A program made the position numbers and the translations under genes. From Flavobacterium sp. N502540 (GTDB taxonomy: Bacteria; Bacteroidota; Bacteroidia; Flavobacteriales; Flavobacteriaceae), in NCBI RefSeq assembly GCF_025947365.1, contig NZ_CP110012.1:310001-374000 (forward strand): a DNA stretch of 64,000 bases, written 5' to 3'. The notes under the pieces were generated by a model. The model did no database searches. It saw only the letters and a program-made list of their open reading frames with translations, and was not told the origin of the DNA. Positions 35,557-44,280 of this stretch are shown here, piece by piece. Numbering within the stretch: the stretch's first letter is position 1; each line of letters opens with the position of its first letter.

Positions 35557-36828
35557 TTAAACTTCTGCCATTTCCGGAATCGGAGTAGAAGCAACTGTAT
35601 CTTTTGATTTCACCAGTTTATTGACTCTCCAAATCAAAAATATTGTCGAAAGTGTAATTACCGCAATTACATATCCTAAAATATCATAGTTTTCGAGAGG
35701 TGATGTCTTTGTTTTCTGATGTACAATAAACCCGGCACAAACCGCGGCAATTCCACCTGCAATTTGCTGCAAAGAAGACGAGATCGACATATAAGCACCA
35801 CGATCTTCCAATCCGGGAATAGCTGTATTTAATGTTGTGGCAGGGATCATTCGACTCATAATACCCATAAACATAATCATAGTAAGCACTACGATTTGCC
35901 AAAGAGGCACCGGACCAAGATTGGTGTAAATGATAATCATAATAACCGAAAGTACAGATCCGGCCGCAAACAGTTTGAACTTACTGACTTTATCACTCAA
36001 CTTACCCACCAAAGGCATGATGAAAAGTACCGAAAGTCCGGTAAAGAAAAAGACCATTGGCAATTCGAGCTGACTGATATGAATATTGTTGACTAAAAAG
36101 GCACTTCCAAACGGCTGTAGCATAAAACCTCCAACCGAAAGAAAAGCAATAGACATAAAACCAACTTGGTATTGCTTGTTACTCAGGGTATGCCACAGAT
36201 GTAAAAAAGGACTTTTGTCTGACTGCACTTCTAAATGTTTGGTGATCGGTTTCATCTGAGTGATAATGGCAATAAGAATCAATACGGCCAGAACTGCAAT
36301 CATAATAAAAGCCGAATGCCATCCCCAGTGATTGGCAAAATACAAGCCTACCGGAATTCCTAAAATCTGACTGGAAGCAAATGCCATTTGAATAAATCCC
36401 ATCACACGTCCGCGTTGGTGAATCACAAACAAATCCGTTACAATTGCCAGGGAAACAGATCCTATTACCCCTCCGAAAAGTCCGGTTACAATCCTTGCCA
36501 ATAACAGCATTACATAACTGGTTGAAAGTGCGCAGAAAACGGTACCAATAATAAATCCGATATAAAAGAAAATTAAAAGTTTCTTTCGGTCAAACTTATC
36601 TGCAAAACCTGCAGCGAGTAATCCTGAAGCTCCCGCACTAAAGGCGTAGGCAGAAACGGTAAAACCAAAATTTGCCGGTGTCATGTTCAGGGTTTTCATT
36701 AAAATATCTCCTAAGGGAGAAATAACCATAAAATCGAGTATCACGGTGAACTGCAAAAGCGCTAATATCGCAATAATGATTTTTTGATGTGTCGAGAAAG
36801 CCGGGCTTTCTGTAGTGTTTTTTTTCAT
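35557..36828 (-). CDS. MFS transporter (drug or sugar efflux type)
   Basis: The 423-residue protein has about twelve hydrophobic helices and MFS signatures: GFADKFDRKKLLIFFY after helix 2 (motif A, D-x-x-x-R-K) and LARIVTGLFGG near helix 4. The order of helices and the short loops fit DHA1-type efflux pumps. It is the last gene of a TetR/small protein/MFS operon, which points to inducible efflux of a toxic small molecule. Confidence 0.9.
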   Translation of the reverse strand: MKKNTTESPAFSTHQKIIIAILALLQFTVILDFMVISPLGDILMKTLNMTPANFGFTVSAYAFSAGASGLLAAGFADKFDRKKLLIFFYIGFIIGTVFCALSTSYVMLLLARIVTGLFGGVIGSVSLAIVTDLFVIHQRGRVMGFIQMAFASSQILGIPVGLYFANHWGWHSAFIMIAVLAVLILIAIITQMKPITKHLEVQSDKSPFLHLWHTLSNKQYQVGFMSIAFLSVGGFMLQPFGSAFLVNNIHISQLELPMVFFFTGLSVLFIMPLVGKLSDKVSKFKLFAAGSVLSVIMIIIYTNLGPVPLWQIVVLTMIMFMGIMSRMIPATTLNTAIPGLEDRGAYMSISSSLQQIAGGIAAVCAGFIVHQKTKTSPLENYDILGYVIAVITLSTIFLIWRVNKLVKSKDTVASTPIPEMAEV

Positions 36829-36848
36829 TCTTTATAAAATGTATTAGT

Positions 36849-37076
36849 TTAGTCTAACTCTTGACATTCATGGCCAAAGGATGTGACCATATCAATAATA
36901 GTTTCAGGATGTAATGTTTCTGAAACAACTCTGAGAACGCAATCAACATCTTCGCAGTCAATGCTCCATTGCTGAATGTCTGAATGAGTGTCAAGTTTTT
37001 GACGGATGGGACAATTAGGGTCTTTGTCGCCAATGTTTGTTTTAAAAATATGTATTGTACTTAAATTTGTTTCCAT
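36849..37076 (-). CDS. Small hypothetical protein, HMA-like fold suspected
   Basis: The 75-residue cytoplasmic protein starts METNLSTIHIFKTNI and contains IQQWSIDCEDVDCVLRV and a C-terminal GHECQEL. The length and alternation of strands and helices suggest a ferredoxin-like fold resembling heavy-metal-associated domains, but the CxxC loop is not in the usual place (Cys pair spaced DCEDVDC). It lies between the TetR and MFS genes, 20 bp before MFS and 6 bp after TetR, and may be an accessory or sensor. Function unknown. Confidence 0.7.
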   Translation of the reverse strand: METNLSTIHIFKTNIGDKDPNCPIRQKLDTHSDIQQWSIDCEDVDCVLRVVSETLHPETIIDMVTSFGHECQELD

Positions 37077-37082
37077 AATTTT

Positions 37083-37679
37083 TCATGGTTTTAGTCCTTT
37101 TACAGTGGCCTGAAAGGCTTCTTTCATAATTTCCTTAGTAAGTGTAAAGGGTTTTCCTCCCATACTCTTACCTTCAGTATGTAAGTTCAATAAAGTGTAC
37201 AAAGGCCCATAGGCAACACTCCAAAAAGCCTCAAATGTCATAGGAATCAACTCGTTATTGCGCAAGCCGTTTTCTATAAACGTTTTCATAATCCTTCTAA
37301 AATCTGCAAACTCCTGAATAGAATCCAGAATGATCTCTGAATGAGGGGAATGTTTGACAATTTCAAAAAATGCAACTTCCTTGGGATATTTCATGGTAAA
37401 GTTGGCGCGGTTTTCCCACTGTTTCCATAAACCTTCCTCAAATGACATTTCGGGCGAAAAGTTCTTCACGGTGCTGGTAAAAAACTTCAGCGCGATAATG
37501 GCACCTATTTTTTGAATCAAATCATCTTTGTCTTTGTAATAGATGTAGAGCGTGCCAACAGAAATAGAACAGGCCTTCGCCAACTTGTTCATACTAAAAC
37601 CCTGAAATCCTTCCTGAACAATCTGGTCAATTGCCATTTCGATTACTAATTTTTCCTTGTCGACATCTCTTGCTCTCAT
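37083..37679 (-). CDS. TetR-family repressor
   Basis: The 198-residue protein has an N-terminal TetR HTH: AIDQIVQEGFQGFSMNKLAKACSISVG followed by TLYIYYKDKDDL, and a helical ligand-binding region. The ATG at 37679 is preferred. Upstream in-frame ATGs would add a 55-residue hydrophobic non-TetR sequence and would run over the likely promoter and operator. It heads an operon with the small protein and the MFS pump and is probably the repressor of that operon. Confidence 0.92.
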   Translation of the reverse strand: MRARDVDKEKLVIEMAIDQIVQEGFQGFSMNKLAKACSISVGTLYIYYKDKDDLIQKIGAIIALKFFTSTVKNFSPEMSFEEGLWKQWENRANFTMKYPKEVAFFEIVKHSPHSEIILDSIQEFADFRRIMKTFIENGLRNNELIPMTFEAFWSVAYGPLYTLLNLHTEGKSMGGKPFTLTKEIMKEAFQATVKGLKP

Positions 37680-37695
37680 ACTGATTATTTTAGCA

Positions 37696-37726
37696 CAAAT
37701 ATAGCATAATAAATGAATGAACATTC
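37696..37726 (-). promoter_or_regulatory. Promoter and candidate TetR operator
   Basis: On the minus strand a TATATTTG box (TAnnTTTG type) lies at 37696-37703, 17 bases before the TetR start. Just upstream of it, GAATGAACATTC (37715-37726) is a palindrome with a 2-bp centre that would cover the -20 to -35 region. The position fits autorepression. Confidence 0.55.
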
Positions 37727-38055
37727 TTTTATTTAAAATTATTTTTGTGAGCTGAAAAAATAATAACCTCAGAAACAAAATCATACGGATTTCTGCAGGA
37801 CAAAACAATAGCATTATACCTCCCCGAAGCTTTAGTCTCTTCAAGTTTACCAGTTCTACCCTACGGCACTATTGGAATTTATTATAAAAAATGGAGAAAG
37901 TTCAATTTATCAAATGTACTTTGTCCGTTTTAGCTTAAATTGGTTGACCAATAGGCCCCAGTACATTTACATCTGCAAACACAGAGGTCATTATCTTTTA
38001 AATGCAAATAACACTTATTCTGTTATTTCCACTAAACTAATAAATAAACTAAAAA
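37727..38055. other. TetR/nagA divergent intergenic remainder
   Basis: About 330 AT-rich bases. No protein-like frame, strong hairpin or clear promoter for nagA was recognised apart from the TetR promoter region at its left edge. Confidence 0.4.
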
Positions 38056-39195
38056 ATGAAACAAGCCATTATCAATGCCACTGTACACACTGGTGACGAA
38101 ATTATTACCAACGGAGTCATCATCATTGAAAACGGAATCATCCTTTCTGTTCAAAAAGAAACTCCACATGATATTGAAACGATTGATTTGAAAGGAAAAC
38201 ATATTGCTGCCGGATTTATTGATATTCAAATCAACGGAGGCGAAAAATTGTATTTCAGTCAAACCCCTACCGAAGAAACCATTCAGGACATTTATGATAC
38301 AAGTCTTCAATACGGTACGACTCATATACTCCCATGTTTGATTTCTTCTTCAAGAGAAACTATCATAAACGGAATTGAAGCGGTACGCAGTTACATGAAA
38401 AAGCACTCCAACGGTGTAATAGGAATGCATCTGGAAGGCCCTTTTCTGAATCCGTTAAAACGTGGCGCACATCCTATTGATCAGGTTCGTAAACCTACTA
38501 ACGAGGAACTTGAAGAAATTATCCGATTAGGGAAAGATGTTATAAAAGTAATCACCATTGCCCCGGAATGCTTTACTGAAGAACAACTCAACATGTTGAT
38601 TGAAAGCGGCATTGTAATTTCGATCGGACATTCGACCGTAACCCACAAAGAAGCGCAGGTTTATTTCTCAAAAGGAATTAAACTTGTCACTCATTTATTC
38701 AATGCAATGACACAATTCGGACATCGTGAACCGGGTTTGGTTGGTGCCACTTTTGAAAATGAAAATGTATATGCTCCGGTTATTTTAGACGGTGCACATT
38801 GTGATTATACTGCTGCGAAATTGGCCTACAGATTAAAACAGGATAAATTCTTTTTGATTAGTGATGCTACTTTTCTGGGGCGAAAAATTACCCATTTCAA
38901 ATGGGATAATTTCGATGCGTATCTTGAAGACGGCTTTTACCGAAACAGCGAAGGCAGTCTGGCCGGAGCAACAATCTCGATGCTGGAAGCCGTTCAGAAT
39001 GCTTACAATCATCTGGGAGTTTCAGCAGACGAAGCCATTCAAATGGCCACTTCACGCGTTGCCGCTGCAATAGGTCTGGAAGATCAAATTGGAAAAATAA
39101 AGCCCGGATTTCCTGCAAGTTTTGTTCAGTTCAATGATGATTTATCTGAAATAAAAACCTTAAATTTTTCGAAAACACCGTTTTTTATTTCATAG
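38056..39195 (+). CDS. nagA: N-acetylglucosamine-6-phosphate deacetylase
   Basis: The 379-residue amidohydrolase-superfamily protein has the NagA motif series: GFIDIQINGGE, metal ligand Glu in MHLEGPFLN, SIGHSTV, THLFNAMTQ, the DGAHCDY segment and the catalytic Asp in LISDATF. It deacetylates GlcNAc-6-P for the NagB deaminase at 30.9 kb. It stands alone, 5 kb from the rest of the glycosaminoglycan genes, and is divergent from the TetR operon, so co-regulation with the locus is not evident. Confidence 0.93.
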   Translation: MKQAIINATVHTGDEIITNGVIIIENGIILSVQKETPHDIETIDLKGKHIAAGFIDIQINGGEKLYFSQTPTEETIQDIYDTSLQYGTTHILPCLISSSRETIINGIEAVRSYMKKHSNGVIGMHLEGPFLNPLKRGAHPIDQVRKPTNEELEEIIRLGKDVIKVITIAPECFTEEQLNMLIESGIVISIGHSTVTHKEAQVYFSKGIKLVTHLFNAMTQFGHREPGLVGATFENENVYAPVILDGAHCDYTAAKLAYRLKQDKFFLISDATFLGRKITHFKWDNFDAYLEDGFYRNSEGSLAGATISMLEAVQNAYNHLGVSADEAIQMATSRVAAAIGLEDQIGKIKPGFPASFVQFNDDLSEIKTLNFSKTPFFIS

Positions 39196-39481
39196 AATAA
39201 GGAAAGAAAAATAGATTTTACAGTAATTTTTTGACTTTCCCTAAACTCAATTTCTTATTGAGTATAGTAGCGTTTTTTAACTTACATAATTATGAAACAA
39301 CCCAGAAAAAATAAACCAGAATAATCAATCATTCCCTAAACAGCACCAATTGTTACCCTCCTGAAACTAAATGTGAATAAGTTTTTTAACTTTGCCCAAA
39401 ATTGCCCCAAAAACAAAACTTAAAAATTTATTTAAACAACAACAATTTTTTATATAAACCCAAATTTAACCTACTAATCCT

Positions 39482-40720
39482 ATGAGAAAACCCATTTCTT
39501 ATTTTTTGCCTTTTGTCTTTTTCGCAGGCATATTATTCGGATGCAGCGATGATGATTCAAAAGGTGACAGCTACAAAGCCAATTATTTGCCCGCTATTGA
39601 TGCGTCGACTTTACCCCCAGAAAACCGACCAATGACCATGTTTGAAGACTCAGAAAGTTCTTCAAAAATGTATGACAACAAAGACCGCTGGTTTCGCGTT
39701 AATCAGCCCATGCAAATTATTCAAAAAGGGAAAGATTCTGTACAAGTTTCTCTTTATTCTCCAGTTGGACTTAAAGATGTAAAAGTGTATGCAAAATTAC
39801 CTAACTATGACAAGCGATTTTTGCTTTTTGAATTTACAACAGTCCCTGCTTTTCACCGTTCGGCACATCAAATTCCGTTAGTAAACGGAACTCATGACTA
39901 TCAGCTTGAAAATGGAAAGGCTGTTACCATTGATAAAATTGATGGTTTCTCTTCGGGAGCAATCGAATTTTCGGTAGAATCAACTGATCCTTTATTTGCG
40001 ATGTTCAAAAGAATCAAATCAAATCGACTCGTACAATTCAGCACCCAATATCACCTTAATAATCCTGCTGATGATCCTAATAAATTTTTACCAATGAATC
40101 CTGTTTTGGCTAAAGAAGCGATCACTATGATTATTAACTATTCCTATGCGATAAGTCATCCTTTGTATCATGATACTTTTATGAATTTTGACCGTTATAA
40201 AAATGAACAGGCAACAGCAGCCGGAGCAGGTATAAATGGGGCTTTAAACTGGCACGGAAATGCTGATGACAAAGATGGTGTTTACGATTATCTGACCAAA
40301 GCCCAAATTGAACAAGCCTATAACACTTATATCGATAGCCGGACTCTGAATATGGCGATGGTAGGAGGTGGTTCCGCCTGGGGAGGGGGAGCTTTAGCCT
40401 CACAATGGGAATCTGGTTATGTGACCGGACATTGGGTTGGCGATATGTCAGTGTGGACCCACGAATACTCTCACCACTCCGGTTACAGTCACAGCAGTAA
40501 TTTATGCAACAGTGGCGAAGGCGGTGGTCAACAAGGAATGTTTACTGATTTCTATAAATACCTCATCTCTTTGAATGATCTTCCTTTTACAGATCCTGAT
40601 ATATTAAAAGGATATACAAAAACAAGCTATCTAAGTCAATCTTATAAGAAACCTGTTTTCAAAATTGATCCTAAAAACCCATTTTTAGTAAAATATAAAG
40701 GAGACGGAAAATGGAAATAA
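39482..40720 (+). CDS. Lipoprotein with a metzincin-type zinc-protease motif
   Basis: The 412-residue lipoprotein (lipobox FGCSDDD, Cys21) has a beta-rich N-terminal half and a helical part carrying HEYSHHSGYSH at residues 327-337. This is a complete HExxHxxGxxH zinc-binding consensus of metzincin peptidases. A Met-containing segment follows (QQGMFTDFYKY), and only about 75 residues remain after the motif. It is probably a surface or periplasmic metallopeptidase of unrecognised family. It is closely followed by a second lipoprotein, probably its partner. The 286-base leader contains a TAACTTTG box at 39387-39394 but no clear -33 element. Confidence 0.75.
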   Translation: MRKPISYFLPFVFFAGILFGCSDDDSKGDSYKANYLPAIDASTLPPENRPMTMFEDSESSSKMYDNKDRWFRVNQPMQIIQKGKDSVQVSLYSPVGLKDVKVYAKLPNYDKRFLLFEFTTVPAFHRSAHQIPLVNGTHDYQLENGKAVTIDKIDGFSSGAIEFSVESTDPLFAMFKRIKSNRLVQFSTQYHLNNPADDPNKFLPMNPVLAKEAITMIINYSYAISHPLYHDTFMNFDRYKNEQATAAGAGINGALNWHGNADDKDGVYDYLTKAQIEQAYNTYIDSRTLNMAMVGGGSAWGGGALASQWESGYVTGHWVGDMSVWTHEYSHHSGYSHSSNLCNSGEGGGQQGMFTDFYKYLISLNDLPFTDPDILKGYTKTSYLSQSYKKPVFKIDPKNPFLVKYKGDGKWK

Positions 40721-40734
40721 CCTACAAAACTATC

Positions 40735-41745
40735 ATGAATAAAATACCTTTTTTATTACTCCTACTCTGTCTTTTTACAGCTTGTAGCGATGATTCTTCA
40801 AACGGCAGTGAACCAACGAAATACGACTATTACTTTCCAACGGAAGAAGCTTCCATAACAGCGGCTCAAATTGGAGCAGGAACAGGAACTTTAGATCCTA
40901 AAGGAATTGCGATTGCCAACAATAAACTATACGTTTGTAATGGTGATGTGCTGGAAGTTTTTGATGCTGTTTCGATGGCTTACATCAAAACGATCTCGGC
41001 TTATACTAAAGGAGCGACTACGATTCCGTTTACCAAACTTACTTCTGTTTGTGTAGATAGCGGACGTCTTTATATCGGAAGTGTCGATTCTAGACTATTT
41101 GTACTGGATGAGAGTACAAATGCCGGAATCAATACGGTTGGAAACGGTCAGTGGTGGAATACTTTTGTGCACGTTTTTGGTGTTGTGGTTAAAGATGGTT
41201 TAATCTTCGTAAAAGAAAAAGAAACCTCAATTAAAGTTTTTCAAACTACCCAAATTACCGATAACAGCGATTGGAATTTAAAGCCAATTGCCAAATTAAA
41301 CACTTTAGACGGTTGGGATGAGGTGTATGCTATGGATATCGATGCAGGCAATTTAGTAGTAGCCGGAAGAGATGCTAAAAGTTATTTGTATTACAACATT
41401 GAGTCTATTAAAACTAATGCTGCTGCCTCTTTAACTGAACCTATAAAACCCGTAACAGCAGTTTTTGCAGCTGCAGAGCCTATCGCCATAAGTTTTTCTA
41501 AAGACTGGGCCATTACATCCGAAAATATAGGGAGCAACAACTACTTACGTCTGTATCCAAAAGGAGAATTCAAGGATCGAATCTATACTCCAAGAGTAAA
41601 TGCTCTTGATATTATGGGACAAAATCCATTTGGAAGTATTGTTGGTGTAGCACAATTGAACGATCGTTTGTATTTATCTGATAACACCAACAAGAAAATC
41701 AGAGTTATAAAGCTTAATAAAGCAACAATTACAGAACAGCAATAA
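40735..41745 (+). CDS. Lipoprotein with beta-propeller-like repeats
   Basis: From the ATG at 40735 the protein is 336 residues and begins MNKIPFLLLLLCLFTACSDD, a compact lipoprotein signal. An alternative ATG at 40711 (AAAGGAG upstream) would overlap the previous stop by 10 bases. The body has recurrent units such as PKGIAIANNKLYVCNGDVLEVFD and AQLNDRLYLSDNTNKKIRVIK, as in NHL or YVTN-type propellers. It probably binds a partner or ligand at the cell surface, perhaps the upstream metalloprotease. Function unknown. Confidence 0.72.
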   Translation: MNKIPFLLLLLCLFTACSDDSSNGSEPTKYDYYFPTEEASITAAQIGAGTGTLDPKGIAIANNKLYVCNGDVLEVFDAVSMAYIKTISAYTKGATTIPFTKLTSVCVDSGRLYIGSVDSRLFVLDESTNAGINTVGNGQWWNTFVHVFGVVVKDGLIFVKEKETSIKVFQTTQITDNSDWNLKPIAKLNTLDGWDEVYAMDIDAGNLVVAGRDAKSYLYYNIESIKTNAAASLTEPIKPVTAVFAAAEPIAISFSKDWAITSENIGSNNYLRLYPKGEFKDRIYTPRVNALDIMGQNPFGSIVGVAQLNDRLYLSDNTNKKIRVIKLNKATITEQQ

Positions 41746-41770
41746 TCGTTCTCGCTTTTAAAATATTTGA

Positions 41771-41802
41771 AACCTCTAAACTTAAAACTTTAGAGGTTTT
41801 TT
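41771..41802 (+). terminator. Intrinsic terminator after the lipoprotein pair
   Basis: AACCTCTAAA (41771-41780) pairs with TTTAGAGGTT (41789-41798), followed by T residues. Confidence 0.85.
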
Positions 41803-41849
41803 ATTAAAACAAAGTCTCTTTTTTTAGATTGTTTCCCTATCCTCCCATC

Positions 41850-41863
41850 CTACTGATCAGTAG
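41850..41863. repeat. Perfect 14-bp palindrome
   Basis: CTACTGATCAGTAG is a perfect palindrome in the gap between the converging lipoprotein and GT2 genes. No gene starts nearby, so its role is unknown. Confidence 0.4.
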
Positions 41864-41984
41864 ATTTTCACCATCGTTATATACGTTATTAATTCTGGCG
41901 ACCTTTCCGTTCTTAGCGGTTAAAAGCAACACAAAGATTTACGCATTCATTTTTTATCTCAATTCCTAATTCTTCTAAAAATAA

Positions 41985-42018
41985 AAAACTCCCACTCAGA
42001 TGAGAAGGAGTCCTAAAA
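41985..42018 (-). terminator. Probable terminator of the GT2 gene
   Basis: On the minus strand ACTCC and GGGAGT form a short stem after the GT2 stop, followed by a T-run. The stem is modest. Confidence 0.5.
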
Positions 42019-42059
42019 AAACAAATCAATTTCTATTTTTTTAATTACAATATTTTTTT

Positions 42060-43514
42060 CTATGCCAATCCGCGCGTCAGCCAACCTTTTTTATTGGCCG
42101 TAACAATAGCATACGGTGTAATCCAAAACAAACTGAATGTATAAAAAACACTGTAGGAATAAGCCCAAAGCGAATCGGCAAAATTATATCTTTTGGTGTA
42201 AAACAATACCGGAAAACTCGATACGATTAAAATCGCTAAAAGTGTAGAACTTAAAAACAATATCGGATGTACCGCGATGAAAAAGAACATAAAAAGCATA
42301 AACGGATACGCCATAATCATTTTAGTCGATTGACTCACAAATAAAAGACGTGCTCCAAATTTAGATTCACTTCTAAAATCGGTAAAAACATACTTTGCCA
42401 TTGCGATGTTCTCACGCACATTACTTCTGCTCCATCTGATAAACATCTTATACAATCCAGTATATTCTTCCGGCACGTTAGTCAATACATATGCATTTCT
42501 CTGAAACAACACATGCTGTCCCTGTTTCAAAATCATGTTGGTCATGGCACGATCTTCACCAATATCTGATGGCTGTCCCATAAAAGTTTGATTGATCCAT
42601 TCGTCCAGACAAGCAAAAACCGAGGTTTTTCTGTAAGCTGCAGCAGCTCCCGGAGTACAAAGCACAGAACCTAACTGACTTTCGGCAGAACGCATAAACT
42701 CAAAACTCATCACAAAACTCACATTCAGCATTTTAGGTAAAATTGCTTTTTTGCTGTTCAATACATGAACATTTCCGGCTACTGCACCACACTTTTCATC
42801 TACAACAAACGGACTCACTAAGTTTCTTAAAGTATCTTTTTTTACAATCGAATCGCTGTCTACCGTAACGAATATCTCTCCTGTTCCCAATTCGAATCCA
42901 CGGTGCAATGCGTGACGTTTTCCTCTATTTTCAGGCTGTTGAAAAATCGTCAAACGATCTCCCAATTTTATTTTTGCTTGCTGCATCCAGTACCAGGTAT
43001 CGTCTTTACTTCCGTCATCAACCGCTAATATTTGCATCTTTTGCTCCGGAAAATCACTGTCAGCCAGACTCATCAACGTATCCCAAACCAGCTTCCCTTC
43101 ATTGTAAGCCGGAACAATCACAGTACAAGTTGGCAGCAACTCATCCGAAACAGACTCAATTGGTTTGTAGGTAAAATACAAGTATAAATTATACAGGAAA
43201 ACTCCGGCCTGAAACACAAACAATACACCTGCCAGTATCAGGAAAGGGAATCCCCAGCTTGAATTTATTCGCTCCATCTGAAACTGATCAAAGTCAGATT
43301 GCAGCTGATAAGTAGTATAAGCACCAATAAACAATAGAATGAATGTACTTATCAGTACAAACAAACCCGTCTTACTTTTGGTTCGCTCGCTTATTTTATT
43401 TGAAGTTACATTGGCATTACTAATACGAAAAATGGAACTGTTTAAGGCTTGTTGGTTATTAAGATCTGGATTTGAAGTATAAAACTGTTCTGATGTTAAG
43501 GTTTCACTTTTCAT
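42060..43514 (-). CDS. Membrane glycosyltransferase family 2, hyaluronan-synthase-like
   Basis: The 484-residue protein has two N-terminal membrane helices (about 50-70 and 90-112), a GT-A domain with VIVPAYNEG, AVDDGSKDDT, the metal DxD in TVDSDSIV, GEDRAMTN, and an IRWSRS motif in place of the QxxRW. Several C-terminal helices form the polymer channel. The pattern fits processive GT2 enzymes such as hyaluronan or poly-GlcNAc synthases. It is alone, without accessory polysaccharide genes, so the polymer is unknown. A palindrome lies about 170 bp upstream of its start. Confidence 0.85.
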   Translation of the reverse strand: MKSETLTSEQFYTSNPDLNNQQALNSSIFRISNANVTSNKISERTKSKTGLFVLISTFILLFIGAYTTYQLQSDFDQFQMERINSSWGFPFLILAGVLFVFQAGVFLYNLYLYFTYKPIESVSDELLPTCTVIVPAYNEGKLVWDTLMSLADSDFPEQKMQILAVDDGSKDDTWYWMQQAKIKLGDRLTIFQQPENRGKRHALHRGFELGTGEIFVTVDSDSIVKKDTLRNLVSPFVVDEKCGAVAGNVHVLNSKKAILPKMLNVSFVMSFEFMRSAESQLGSVLCTPGAAAAYRKTSVFACLDEWINQTFMGQPSDIGEDRAMTNMILKQGQHVLFQRNAYVLTNVPEEYTGLYKMFIRWSRSNVRENIAMAKYVFTDFRSESKFGARLLFVSQSTKMIMAYPFMLFMFFFIAVHPILFLSSTLLAILIVSSFPVLFYTKRYNFADSLWAYSYSVFYTFSLFWITPYAIVTANKKGWLTRGLA

Positions 43515-43684
43515 ATGACATACTTTTGATTGCTTTCTAATGGCTCTTATTTAATTCTTTCCCTCCAATGCTATATTTTGATTAATGGAGAGAATTTTAT
43601 ACTAATGCCATTTTGCAAGCGTTATGCCATAATTATTCTTTTACTGATTTCTAATGAATTAGCGGTTTTGCGTCATTTTCAAGT

Positions 43685-43699
43685 GTGTAATTATTACAC
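43685..43699. promoter_or_regulatory. 15-bp palindrome upstream of the GT2 gene
   Basis: GTGTAATTATTACAC is symmetrical except for the central base, and is followed by two adjacent GTATAC hexamers. It is a candidate regulator site for the minus-strand GT2 gene 170 bp away. Confidence 0.35.
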
Positions 43700-43852
43700 G
43701 TTTTAGTATACAGTATACAGTTTTTCTGGGGTTTTGGGAGGTTTTAAGCTGAGGTTTTGTGGTCTTTGAACATGACGAAGTTTAGAAATAACGTTTTCTG
43801 GTGTTTATTATTGTCTCCCCGAACAAAGTCAAAAGATTTTTGGAATTTAGAC

Positions 43853-44025
43853 CAGTGCGATAGCGAGCAGCCGAAGCAATTTGGACTCGAGCGATAGCGA
43901 ACTGGCGAAGCAATTTTAAAATTTTGGAATTTCTTTTTCTGGAGCTATTTCCTGCTATCCGCTTGTATCTTTTCCTTGTCAAAGAAGCAAGAAAAAGGAT
44001 ACCGCTTCTATCAGGGCTATGGGCA
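43853..44025. repeat. Tandem GCGATAGCGA repeat and stem-loop repeat
   Basis: GCGATAGCGAGCAGCCGAAG and GCGATAGCGAACTGGCGAAG, each followed by CAATTT, are adjacent copies about 39 bp apart. Further on TATCTTTTCCTTG and CAAGAAAAAGGATA form an imperfect hairpin (about 43966-44001) bounded by CTATCCGCTTG and ACCGCTTCTATC. This looks like a dispersed intergenic repeat family of Flavobacterium. Confidence 0.5.
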
Positions 44026-44280
44026 CTTGTTTTTATAAGAAACTTTCTTTTTCGATAATCAAGCCTTTCAAAGGACTTATAGGGGAGTAAACAGACACTT
44101 ATAAATTTATTTTAAAATATAGCCTGCAACATATCCAATTGCAAATGTTACTTGTGAAAAATCAGTAATTTCAGACCATTAAAAAACTAAACAATTAAAA
44201 ACAAATAAATTACACTTTTTTTTTATCTAATACTCCATTTGCATCGCTATTATAAAACTTTATGTTACAAAAAGTAAAAA

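Larger units (their letters stand above)
43515..44280. other. Gene-free 766-bp region with repeats
   Basis: Between the GT2 gene and the antiporter gene, both on the minus strand. It holds a palindrome at 43685-43699, the string AGTATACAGTATACAG at about 43707, a tandem repeat pair at 43853-43915, and a stem-loop region at about 43955-44025. No credible protein was found. Confidence 0.5.

Noticed and set aside
37680..37844. N-terminal extension of the TetR protein
   Set aside because: The extra 55 residues are hydrophobic and unlike TetR, and they would cover the promoter and palindrome.
42060..43514. Calling the GT2 gene hasA (hyaluronan synthase)
   Set aside because: The fold and motifs are shared by several polymer synthases, and no hyaluronan precursor gene is linked.
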